From: an uncultured Eubacteriales bacterium
GTDB lineage: Bacteria > Bacillota > Clostridia > Lachnospirales > Lachnospiraceae
Direction: 5' to 3'
DNA length: 64,000 nt
Assembly (NCBI GenBank): GCA_900315665.1
Contig: OMZX01000026.1
Location: forward strand, 23,784 to 87,783
The position numbers and the translations under genes are program-made. The first letter of the stretch is position 1; each line of letters opens with the position of its first letter. Below, piece after piece: positions 33,174 to 41,272 of this stretch. Below the pieces are notes generated by a model, which worked only from the letters and a program-made list of their open reading frames with translations, made no database searches and was not told the origin of the DNA.

Positions 33174-34298
33174 TCAGCCTTTATATTCCTGACAAATGTA
33201 GTTGTGACAAGCAGACTTGATCAGATCCCAATCCAACTCGACACCTACACCTGGCTTATCCGGCACATGGATGATGCCGTATTCGTCGATCGGAAGATCA
33301 CCCTTCATCGGCAGACGATAATTATCCTCAGGTACGAAGTATTCAAAGTATTTGCAGTTCTTGATGGCACAGCTCACATGAAGATTTGCTACATCCATAT
33401 AGTTCATCGTCGTCGTATGGATCTCGACATTGAGGCCGAAGGCCTCGGCAAGATGTGCAATCTTTAGCGTACCCGTCACGCCATCCTTCCAGGAAACATC
33501 TGCCCGGACGATGTCGGCGGCATGCTGTGCGATTACCTGTGCGACACCCCAGTGACAGCCACGGGTGGTTTCGGTAGCGGCGATCGGAATATCCAGCGTG
33601 CGACAGAGCTCCGTGTATTTATAAAGCTCAAAATCACGGAAGGGCTCTTCAAACCATTCGAAGTTAAGCCGCTCAAGCTGACGGCCGACACGTACTGCCT
33701 CATCGATCGTATAGTCACCAACCGGATCGGTCATCAGGGCATAGTCGGGTCCGACAGCGTCCCGTACCGCCTGGTGAACGGCCATATCAAATTCTACCGG
33801 TCCACCCGGATGCATCTTGTAACCTTTTATTCCGCGCTCTTTATAGTAGAGCGCTTCCTTTACATAATCATCGACTGCCGGCAGGAAATTCGAGCTCGCA
33901 TATACCGGAAGAGAATCCCGATAAGCACCGATGTACTTATAAAGAGGAAGAGAAGCCTCCTTTGCACAAATATCCCAAAGCGCGACATCGACAGGACCCG
34001 GCAGAAAAACAGGGAAAAAGGCTTCATGCCGGTCAATGACCCAAAGCTCCTGGAAGATGGCTTCCCGGTCATGCGGATCACGTCCAAGTACCACCGGCGC
34101 AACCGTTTCATTAAGATAGGATTCAGACACTGCACCGGATCTTGCGGCCATACAGGTTGCGATACCTTCGATGCCGGTATCGGTCGTCAGCTTGATGACC
34201 AGAACATCCCAGCCCATCTTGGCGCCACCCTGACGCTTTTTATCAAAGAGACATTTGCCTCGTTCTACCCACCAGCTTTCAAATTTCTGGATGATCAT
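33174..34298 (-). CDS. Enolase superfamily (mandelate racemase/sugar-acid dehydratase group)
   Basis: 374 residues. N-cap WDVLVIKLTTDTGIEGIA; barrel with the Lys-x-Lys-type GIKGYKMHP, metal ligands in LMTDPVGDY (Asp), WFEEP (Glu) and AATETT (Glu), ADVSWKDGVTG, and a late catalytic His in VEIHTTTMNY. These are the mandelate-racemase-subgroup features used by acid-sugar dehydratases. It begins the minus-strand operon divergent from the TRAP genes, next to LacI-type operators. Dehydration of a sugar acid brought in by the TRAP system is the natural inference. GGAGG lies 12 bases before the ATG, slightly far. Confidence 0.85.
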   Translation of the reverse strand: MIIQKFESWWVERGKCLFDKKRQGGAKMGWDVLVIKLTTDTGIEGIATCMAARSGAVSESYLNETVAPVVLGRDPHDREAIFQELWVIDRHEAFFPVFLPGPVDVALWDICAKEASLPLYKYIGAYRDSLPVYASSNFLPAVDDYVKEALYYKERGIKGYKMHPGGPVEFDMAVHQAVRDAVGPDYALMTDPVGDYTIDEAVRVGRQLERLNFEWFEEPFRDFELYKYTELCRTLDIPIAATETTRGCHWGVAQVIAQHAADIVRADVSWKDGVTGTLKIAHLAEAFGLNVEIHTTTMNYMDVANLHVSCAIKNCKYFEYFVPEDNYRLPMKGDLPIDEYGIIHVPDKPGVGVELDWDLIKSACHNYICQEYKG

Positions 34299-34716
34299 AA
34301 TACGAATTTTCCTCCATGCAATTCATATTAGCTTGCGGAATGAGTAAATCAGAAATGTCGGTTTTCACATTACCGCGGAGCTTATCACTACGTTACAAAA
34401 TAAAACGTTTTAGTGCATTATAACAATAAGATTAAAAAATATCCATAAAAGCTAAAAAATATATTTCATTTCGTGATTATGATAGAAATTCCTGTCGTTC
34501 ATACAGCATATTGCACAATAAAATGAACTAAACAAACTAAAAACGCTGGAAATAATTGACATACTCCCAAAAACATGGTAACGTGATACCAGCAAGTAAC
34601 AAAAACGTTTTAGCTTGCTGCGTAAGCAGTAACTGTTCGTGAAAAAGGTTTGAAATAAAAAACGTTTTTGCTTGAAATTTCATCTCATACACAGCGGTGT
34701 ATGAAAAGGAGGAATC
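34299..34716. promoter_or_regulatory. Divergent control region with three LacI-type operators
   Basis: AAAACGTTTT occurs at 34402-34411, 34602-34611 and 34659-34668. The first is nearer the minus-strand enolase-family gene; the other two flank the start of the dctP transcript. The rest is AT-rich; no gene is seen. Confidence 0.75.
34556..34584 (+). promoter_or_regulatory. Promoter of the TRAP operon
   Basis: Consensus TTGACA at 34556-34561, 17-base spacer, then a weaker TAACGT at 34579-34584. The operator at 34602 lies just after the expected start point. Confidence 0.55.
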
Positions 34717-35838
34717 ATGAAAAAAAGAGTAGTTGCATTAACGATGGCTGGCCTTATGGCGATGTCACTGGCAGCCTGTGGCGGTTCGTCCGGTAGCAGT
34801 ACAGCTACGACAGCAGCACCGGCTGCACCGGCTGAGACGAAGGCTCAGGCAGAGACGACAGCAGCAGCAACAGAAGCTGCGGCAGCACCTGCAGGCGATG
34901 CGATCGTTCTTAAGTGGTCTGAGGTAAATGGCGATGAGTACGGTGCAACCGTAGGTGCAAAGGCATTTGCTGAGAAGATCAAGGAAGTTTCAAACGGACA
35001 GATCACAATCGATCTTTATGAGAATGGAACTCTCGGCGATGAGAAGACCTCGATGCAGGGCATCCAGATGGGCACACTCGATATCTTCCGTGGTAATGCT
35101 TCTTCTCTTCCGAACTATGGCGCACCGACAATCGGTCTTACCGGCCTTCCATACCTCTTTAAGGACATGGATCAGTTTGAGGCTATGGCTGAGTCTGATC
35201 TTGGTAAAGAGCTTCTGGAGTCCGTTGACAAGGATGATTGCGGTTATGTAGCACTCGGCTGGCTGACAGAAGGTCCGAGATCCATGTTTATCACAGAGGA
35301 TACCTATAAGAAGCTGGGCAGCCCTGAATCCGTAACACTTGATATGATGAAGGGACTTAAGATCCGTGTACCGGAGACCGACCTCATGGTTAATACGATG
35401 AAGGCACTTGGTTCTTCTGCAACACCGATTGCTTACTCAGAGCTTTATACATCTCTTCAGTCCGGTGTCGTTGATGGTGCTGAGAACGGTGTTACATCAT
35501 ACCTTTCCAACTCCTTCAATGAAGTTGCTCCTTACTTCATTACAGATGCACACACCTTCGGCTGTGGTGTTATCCTCATGAACAAGGATAAGTGGAACTC
35601 TCTTACCGATGAGCAGAAGGGCTGGATGCAGGAAGCATCTGCTGCAGCATCTAAGGCTTGCTACGAGTACAACCAGAAGCAGGAGCAGGCTGCATTTGAT
35701 TCCTTCGCAGAGAAGGGTGCTACGAAGCTTGAGGTTGCTGATATCGATAAGTGGCAGGAAGCTGTACAGAGCGTATATGCAACCTACGATGCAGATGATC
35801 AGGAGATGATCAAGAAGCTTGGCTCCGGGTCCTATTAA
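34717..35838 (+). CDS. dctP: TRAP transporter substrate-binding lipoprotein (DctP)
   Basis: 373 residues. Signal peptide with lipobox ending at Cys21 (LAACGG), an Ala/Thr/Glu-rich linker to about 65, then a DctP fold: EVNGDEYGATVGAKAFAEKIKEVSNGQITIDLYENGTLG, GLTGLPYLFKD, the conserved substrate-Arg region GLKIRVPETDLM and PIAYSELYTSLQSGVVDGAENG. It delivers an organic or sugar acid to DctQM. AAGGAGG precedes the ATG. With uxaC and dehydratases downstream, a hexuronate or aldonate ligand is likely. Confidence 0.93.
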   Translation: MKKRVVALTMAGLMAMSLAACGGSSGSSTATTAAPAAPAETKAQAETTAAATEAAAAPAGDAIVLKWSEVNGDEYGATVGAKAFAEKIKEVSNGQITIDLYENGTLGDEKTSMQGIQMGTLDIFRGNASSLPNYGAPTIGLTGLPYLFKDMDQFEAMAESDLGKELLESVDKDDCGYVALGWLTEGPRSMFITEDTYKKLGSPESVTLDMMKGLKIRVPETDLMVNTMKALGSSATPIAYSELYTSLQSGVVDGAENGVTSYLSNSFNEVAPYFITDAHTFGCGVILMNKDKWNSLTDEQKGWMQEASAAASKACYEYNQKQEQAAFDSFAEKGATKLEVADIDKWQEAVQSVYATYDADDQEMIKKLGSGSY

Positions 35839-35932
35839 GCAAAAGACTATATAGGAGTTGAAGAATATTGATCGGTAATGTCTACAGCAGGCATCCTTCC
35901 GCTGAAATATTCAATCGATCAATGTCTGCAAT

Positions 35933-35970
35933 GGGAGCTGTAAGTTAATTGCAGCTCCCGTTATTTTTTG
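35933..35970 (+). terminator. Terminator-like hairpin between dctP and dctQ
   Basis: GGGAGCTG/CAGCTCCC with an 11-base loop, then GTTATTTTTTG. Partial termination here would give excess binding protein. Confidence 0.7.
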
Positions 35971-35995
35971 AAATAAGGGATAAGAGGTTTTGGAC

Positions 35996-36487
35996 ATGAC
36001 ACTGGAAAAAATCAAAAAATTCTGGGATCCCATCGATAACGTGATATTTACCGCACTGAAATATCTTTGCGCGGCACTTCTCGGTGCACTGATCCTGATT
36101 GTTTTCTACATCTTCCTTGGAAGATATGTATTTCATCATTCACCGATGTGGGGCGAACCACTTTCTCTGTTCCTTCTCACATGGATGAGTATCCTGGGAT
36201 CGGCACTTGTACTTCGCACCGACGAACATCTGAAGGTTACGATGTTTGATGAAAAGATGGGAAAGAAGGGCATCCTTCTGACAGATATCCTTGCGACAAT
36301 CTGCGTGCTCATCTTTGCTGTGTTCATGATTATCTATGGATGGCAGCTGATGAAGGCAGCCAGAACGAACTCCATGGCCGGCATCAATATTCCGTATAAG
36401 TGGATGTATGCATCCCTACCGGTGACGGGTGTTTTGTATCTTTTCGGCCTTGTATCGCAGTGGGTAAGGAGGCTTGATCAGCGATGA
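35996..36487 (+). CDS. dctQ: TRAP transporter small permease (DctQ)
   Basis: 163 residues, four membrane helices, with the DctQ block FHHSPMWGEPLSLFLLTWMSILGSALVLRTDEHLKVTMFDEK. It is the small integral subunit binding DctM. The ATG at 35996 fits AAGAGG eight bases upstream. Its stop overlaps the dctM start by four bases, showing tight coupling. Confidence 0.92.
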   Translation: MTLEKIKKFWDPIDNVIFTALKYLCAALLGALILIVFYIFLGRYVFHHSPMWGEPLSLFLLTWMSILGSALVLRTDEHLKVTMFDEKMGKKGILLTDILATICVLIFAVFMIIYGWQLMKAARTNSMAGINIPYKWMYASLPVTGVLYLFGLVSQWVRRLDQR

Positions 36488-37788
36488 GTCAGACAGCAAT
36501 TGCAACATTAATCCTTCTGGTGGTTTTTCTGGCGCTTGTATTTCTCAGAGTGCCGATTGTCTATGCGATTGGTATCGCATCACTTCTCGATTTCTTCTAT
36601 CTCGGCATCAATCCGATGCAGATGGCACTGAAATTTGTTTCGAATCTTAATTCCTATACGCTTTTGTCGGTTCCTTTCTTTATCACGATGGGTGAACTGA
36701 TGAGCGCAGGCGGTGTGACAGATCGTCTGATTGATTTCTCAAAGGAACTCGTCGGCTGGGTACGTGGCGGTGCTGCCATGGTAAATGTCGTCGCATCCTT
36801 CTTCTTCGGCGGCATCTCTGGTTCTTCGAGTGCCGACTGTGCATCCCTCGGACCAATCGAGATCAAGATGATGGAGGACCAGGGCTATGACCGTCCGTTC
36901 TCTACCTGTCTTACGATGGCTTCTTCTGTAGAAGGTATCCTCGTTCCGCCATCCCAGAACATGGTTATTTACACACTGGCTGCTGCCGGTGTCACCACGG
37001 TATCGATCGGACAGCTTTTCGTAGCCGGTTATGTTCCCGGCGCCGTACTCTCCATCGTACTGATGATTTACTCCTACTATTACTCCAAGAAGAACAACAT
37101 TCCGGTAACCGGTAAGTTTAACGCCGGCCGCTGTGGACGTTCCTTCCTGGCAGCCATCTGGGGCCTTATGGCCGTTCTTATCGTCGTAGTCGGCGTCATT
37201 GCCGGTGTCTTCACGACGACAGAATCCGCAGCGGTAGCCGTCATCTGGTCCATGATCGTCGGCCTCTTTATCTACAAGGGCTTCAAGTTCAAGGACATCC
37301 CGACCATCTTCAACAACGTTACCATGACACTTGGTAAGGTTCTGATCCTCATCGGCGTTTCCGGTTCCTTCACGTATCTCCTGACCTATCTTAAGGTTCC
37401 GGAGCAGGTGACGAAGCTTCTCTTCAGCATCACGGATAACAAGATCGTGATTCTGATTCTTCTTAACATTCTCATGCTGATCCTCGGTTGCCTCATCGAG
37501 ATGGCCTGCCTCATTCTAATGCTTACACCGGTCATCCTTCCGATCTGGATGTCGCTCGGCCTTTCACCGATTCAACTTGGTATCGTCATGGTACTGAATC
37601 TCGGTATCGGTCTTCTGACACCGCCGGTTGGCTCCACGCTGTTTATCGGCTCGGCGATTTCAGGCATACGAATCGAGAAGCTGTCGAAGGCAATGATTCC
37701 GTTCTATATCACGATGACCGTTGCACTCTTAATTCTTACGTACTTCCCGCAGAGCTTCATGTGGCTTCCGAATATGATGTACGGCTAA
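36484..37788 (+). CDS. dctM: TRAP transporter large permease (DctM)
   Basis: 434 residues with about 12 membrane segments. Family signatures include LRVPIVYAIGIASLLDF, SVPFFITMGELMSAGGVTDRLIDF, FFGGISGSSSADCASLGPIEIKMMEDQGYDR and the C-terminal MVLNLGIGLLTPPVGSTLFIGSAISG. It moves the substrate with Na+ together with DctQ. The gene starts inside the dctQ stop. Confidence 0.94.
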   Translation: MSQTAIATLILLVVFLALVFLRVPIVYAIGIASLLDFFYLGINPMQMALKFVSNLNSYTLLSVPFFITMGELMSAGGVTDRLIDFSKELVGWVRGGAAMVNVVASFFFGGISGSSSADCASLGPIEIKMMEDQGYDRPFSTCLTMASSVEGILVPPSQNMVIYTLAAAGVTTVSIGQLFVAGYVPGAVLSIVLMIYSYYYSKKNNIPVTGKFNAGRCGRSFLAAIWGLMAVLIVVVGVIAGVFTTTESAAVAVIWSMIVGLFIYKGFKFKDIPTIFNNVTMTLGKVLILIGVSGSFTYLLTYLKVPEQVTKLLFSITDNKIVILILLNILMLILGCLIEMACLILMLTPVILPIWMSLGLSPIQLGIVMVLNLGIGLLTPPVGSTLFIGSAISGIRIEKLSKAMIPFYITMTVALLILTYFPQSFMWLPNMMYG

Positions 37789-37805
37789 ATGATTGAGAAT
37801 TGACA

Positions 37806-37833
37806 CAGGCTGTATTCACCATGATACAGCCTG
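37806..37833 (+). terminator. Hairpin after dctM
   Basis: A perfect 10-bp stem CAGGCTGTAT/ATACAGCCTG with an eight-base loop followed by CTTTC; weak T-run, so partial read-through into the RraA-like gene is likely. Confidence 0.5.
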
Positions 37834-37887
37834 CTTTCATAAGAAGTTTTTACTTGCTGCGATGCGTGCAGCAGAATGGAGCATAAC

Positions 37888-38598
37888 ATGGAAAAGCAAT
37901 GGAAAGATGATGATGAGATGTTCAGCCTCATGAAGGAAAAGCTGTACACACCGGTGGTTGGAGATATCCTGGACCAAATGGGCTACAGCCACCAGTTCCT
38001 GCCGGCTGAGATCAGACCTCTGGAGTCAATGATTCCGGCGGAAGCCTTCATTGACCGGTCTGTACCGGATAATCGGTTAAAGGTTGCGGGCTACGCCTGC
38101 ACTGTTCTTGAAAATGATGTCTATGGTGCACCGGATAAGCCATTCGGGTACATGACAGAGGCATTGGACCAGTTACAAAAGAATGAGATTTATGTTGCGA
38201 CAGGCGCACATAATTCAGCACTCTGGGGTGAGCTTCTGACTGCGACGGCAAAGGCAAGAGGCGCAGTGGGTGCGATCCTCGATGGGTATGTCCGTGATAC
38301 GCCACAGATCATGTCCCAGAATTTCCCGGTTTTCTGCAAGGCAACCTGGGCGCAGGACAGTTCAATCCGGACATATGTGTTTAAGTATCGTGTGCCGATT
38401 GAGATCGGACAGGTGACGATCCATGACCAGGATATCCTGTTTGGTGATATCGATGGTGTGCTGGTGATCCCGAAGGAAGTGAAGGACGAGGTCATCGAAA
38501 AAGCGCTCGTCAAGGCATCTGGTGAAAAGGTTGTCCGTAAGGCCATCGAAGGCGGTATGTCATCGACGGAGGCCTTCGCAACCTATCATATTCTTTGA
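37888..38598 (+). CDS. RraA family protein (aldolase-type)
   Basis: 236 residues. The RraA core GAHNSALWGELLTATAKARGAVGAILDGYVRD contains the Gly-rich loop and the Arg-Asp pair that bind metal and substrate in 4-hydroxy-4-methyl-2-oxoglutarate/oxaloacetate aldolases; GDIDGVLVIPKE follows. The ATG at 37888 is preferred over 37876 because GGAG precedes it. Family members are either RNase E inhibitors in proteobacteria or aldolases/decarboxylases. In a sugar-acid cluster a lyase for a keto-acid intermediate is more sensible. Confidence 0.85.
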   Translation: MEKQWKDDDEMFSLMKEKLYTPVVGDILDQMGYSHQFLPAEIRPLESMIPAEAFIDRSVPDNRLKVAGYACTVLENDVYGAPDKPFGYMTEALDQLQKNEIYVATGAHNSALWGELLTATAKARGAVGAILDGYVRDTPQIMSQNFPVFCKATWAQDSSIRTYVFKYRVPIEIGQVTIHDQDILFGDIDGVLVIPKEVKDEVIEKALVKASGEKVVRKAIEGGMSSTEAFATYHIL

Positions 38599-38695
38599 TG
38601 AAGTGAAGCGCTTTGATGAAGTTGAAGATAATTTCTGACCATGCCGGTGCTTATGTTCCTTTGTTTTGCTGCGATGAGATGGAGAGGATAGTTTT

Positions 38696-39028
38696 ATGAA
38701 CGAAAGAGTTTTTCAGGTCAATATCCGCGATAATGTCGCGACAGCACTGGAGGAGATACCGGCCGGGATGACGATACCGGTGATCGGCGATACAGAGGTG
38801 AAAGAAATCACAGCGCTTGATCCAATCCCGAAGGGACATAAAATTGCGGTCTCGGATATTCAAAATGGAGCAAGTGTCATCAAATATGGTATCGTGATTG
38901 GTTCTGCCACGAAGGATATCAAAGCCGGAACATGGGTGCATCTCAACGCGATGCGCTCAAACTATGATGAACGTTCCAGTCATCTTGATCCGGTGACAGG
39001 CGCACCGCTTGATACGAAATATCAGTAA
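38696..39028 (+). CDS. UxaA family dehydratase, small (SAF-domain) part
   Basis: 110 residues, a stand-alone SAF domain as at the N-terminus of altronate and galactarate dehydratases: DNVATALEEIPAGMTI and DPIPKGHKIAVSDIQNGASVIKYGIVIG with the conserved HKIA and KYG. Lies 11 bases before the large part, so the two polypeptides form one enzyme. GAGAGG precedes the ATG. Confidence 0.9.
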   Translation: MNERVFQVNIRDNVATALEEIPAGMTIPVIGDTEVKEITALDPIPKGHKIAVSDIQNGASVIKYGIVIGSATKDIKAGTWVHLNAMRSNYDERSSHLDPVTGAPLDTKYQ

Positions 39029-39039
39029 AGGAAAAGCAC

Positions 39040-40257
39040 ATGAAACTAGATGAAATAACCTTTCAAGGCTATAAGAGAAAAAATGGAAAACCCGGCATCC
39101 GGAACAGGGTACTTGTGGTTTATACGGTGAAATGTGCTGAGTTTGTTGCGAGGCAGATCGTGGATCGCTCCGATGATCCGGATGTCGAGCTGGTTGGCTT
39201 CGACGGATGTACCGATAATCAGTATGCTGTAAACCTGCTGATCAGTCTGATTCGTCATCCGAATGTCGGCGCCGTACTTAGTGTAGGCCTTGGCTGTGAG
39301 TACATACAGCCTGAATGGCTTGCCGATATTGCGACGAAGGAGGGAAAGCTCTCCCAATGGATGTTTATCCAGAAGGAGGGTGGTACCCGCAGTGCGATGG
39401 AGAAGGGACTTGCCTTCGTACAGTGGGCTTTGAAGAAGCTGAAGGAAACGCCGCGTGTGCCGATGAAGCTTTCAGATCTCGTGATTGGTGCAGAATGCGG
39501 CGGATCCGACTATACGTCTGGACTTGCCGGCAATGCGCTCGTCGGACGGTTTTTTGACAAACTAACTGATCTTGGCGGGACAGCCATCTTTGAAGAAATC
39601 GTGGAAGCGATCGGTCTTCGAGATATGCTGGTTGAAAGAGGTGCAGATCCGGAGGCGAAAAAGGAAATCGGCGACACCTATGATAAAGCCCTGGACTACT
39701 GTCGTTCTGTACGACAGTACTCCATAAGCCCGGGTAACTTCGCCGGCGGACTGACGACCATCGAGGAGAAATCGATGGGAGCGCTCGTGAAGAGCGGTTC
39801 GAGGCCGATTCAGGGCGTTTTGAAGATTGCAGAGGCGCCGGAGAAGACGGGACTTTGGCTTCTTGATTCTACACCGGATCCGTACTGGATGCAGTTTGGC
39901 ATCACAAATCCGAATGACAATGAAGGCCTCATGGATCTCGTCAGCTGCGGGGCACATCTTGTGTTCTTAGTGACGGGACGGGGCAGTGTCGTCGGCAGTG
40001 CAGTCGGTCCCTGCGTAAAGATCACGGGAAATCACGATACCTACCGGAATATGTCAGAGGATATGGAATTTGATGCCAGTCCGATTCTTTTTGGAACGAA
40101 AAGCCAGGATGAGATGACCGAGGAGCTTGCCCGGTATGTCGCAGCAATCGCCGGCGGAGAAATGACGAAGTCCGAAGCACTCGGGCATAAGGAATTTTAT
40201 ATCCCGTACAAGTATCAGGATAAGGATGTCTACCGCAAAAAGCGCTGTGAGGCATGA
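39040..40257 (+). CDS. UxaA family dehydratase, large part (altronate/galactarate type)
   Basis: 405 residues. Begins GYKRKNGKPGIRNRVLVVYTVKCAE and contains FDGCTDN, VGLGCEYIQ, AECGGSDYTSGLAGNALVG, the TTIEEKSMGALVKSG block and the C-terminal VTGRGSVVGSAVGPCVKITGN, all UxaA/GarD features including the Cys residues that bind iron. Substrate could be altronate, galactarate or another aldonate; the split small/large form and the adjacent SDR and uxaC do not decide it. A clean tagaturonate reductase gene (uxaB) is not present here. Confidence 0.88.
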   Translation: MKLDEITFQGYKRKNGKPGIRNRVLVVYTVKCAEFVARQIVDRSDDPDVELVGFDGCTDNQYAVNLLISLIRHPNVGAVLSVGLGCEYIQPEWLADIATKEGKLSQWMFIQKEGGTRSAMEKGLAFVQWALKKLKETPRVPMKLSDLVIGAECGGSDYTSGLAGNALVGRFFDKLTDLGGTAIFEEIVEAIGLRDMLVERGADPEAKKEIGDTYDKALDYCRSVRQYSISPGNFAGGLTTIEEKSMGALVKSGSRPIQGVLKIAEAPEKTGLWLLDSTPDPYWMQFGITNPNDNEGLMDLVSCGAHLVFLVTGRGSVVGSAVGPCVKITGNHDTYRNMSEDMEFDASPILFGTKSQDEMTEELARYVAAIAGGEMTKSEALGHKEFYIPYKYQDKDVYRKKRCEA

Positions 40258-40364
40258 AGAAAGAATAATAACGAAATAATGGTAGTTCTTGTCACCGAGG
40301 CGATTTATAAGATGAAATATCGCGGACATGAAATCGATAGATGAAACAGAGGAAAGGAAGCATT

Positions 40365-41165
40365 ATGGCTGCATTTACAGAGGAAGAGATGAAGAACTTT
40401 TCCATGCAGGGCTGGTATGATCTGCATGGGGATGTGGCAATCGTGACGGGTGGCGCCACGGGACTCGGACTTGCCATCACGAGATGCCTGGTATCGGCAG
40501 GCGCAAAGGTTGCTGTCGTAAGCCGTGCAAACCCTGAGGATGTCAAAGATACGCTGGCGGAGTTTAAAGATGCGGTTCGCTTTTATCAGCATGATATCAC
40601 GGATACGGATCACGCACAGGCGCTGGTAGACCAGGTTGTAAAGGATTTCGGCAAGGTAACCATCCTTGTGAACAACGCCGGCAATCATTGCAAGAAATTT
40701 ATCTGGGATATGACGGTGGAGGACTATGAGATGGTGCTGAAGACCCATCTTGTGGGTTCCTTTGCGATGACAAAGGCAGTTGTGCCGTATATGAAGGATC
40801 AGAAATTCGGCCGCGTGATTTTCCAGGCGTCCATGACCTCCTATATCGGGCAGCCGATGGTAGCAGGCTATTCGACGGCAAAGGCAGGCTTCCTCGGCAT
40901 GATTCATACATTAACCGCGGAACTCGCTGAATATGGCATTACTGTAAACGCCATTGCACCGGGTTGGATCGATACGCCGATGTTCCATAAGGCTGTGGAT
41001 AACGATCCGCCAAGACTCGCAAAAATCATGGGCCGTATCCCGGCGAAGACGGTCGGCGATCCGATGGATGTCGGTATGACTGCGGCGTTTCTCTGCTCGA
41101 AGGCAGCACGGTATATTTCCGGCTCCTGCATCCCGGTAGATGGTGGTGCCCTGATCGGATTCTAA
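40365..41165 (+). CDS. SDR family oxidoreductase (sugar-acid dehydrogenase type)
   Basis: 266 residues. TGGATGLGLAITRCLVSAG cofactor loop, NNAGNHCKKF, catalytic Ser in FQASMTSYIG and Tyr-Lys in YSTAKAGFLGM, C-terminal ISGSCIPVDGGALIGF. The WYDLHGDVAIVTGG start resembles gluconate 5-dehydrogenase and KduD-like enzymes. AAAGGA precedes the ATG at 40365. It sits between the UxaA-type dehydratase and uxaC and is probably co-transcribed with them. Confidence 0.88.
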   Translation: MAAFTEEEMKNFSMQGWYDLHGDVAIVTGGATGLGLAITRCLVSAGAKVAVVSRANPEDVKDTLAEFKDAVRFYQHDITDTDHAQALVDQVVKDFGKVTILVNNAGNHCKKFIWDMTVEDYEMVLKTHLVGSFAMTKAVVPYMKDQKFGRVIFQASMTSYIGQPMVAGYSTAKAGFLGMIHTLTAELAEYGITVNAIAPGWIDTPMFHKAVDNDPPRLAKIMGRIPAKTVGDPMDVGMTAAFLCSKAARYISGSCIPVDGGALIGF

Positions 41166-41272
41166 CTAGAAAATAAAAGGCATGCCCGATGTCTCATACT
41201 TTGTGCAAAAGAAAATCTCCCGGCACGTTAATGTGTGTAGGCATTGGCATGGAACAAATAAAAGGAGTATCC

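Noticed and set aside
33522-34331. Plus-strand open frame of 269 codons
   Set aside because: Antisense to the enolase-superfamily gene, whose catalytic motifs are clear on the minus strand.
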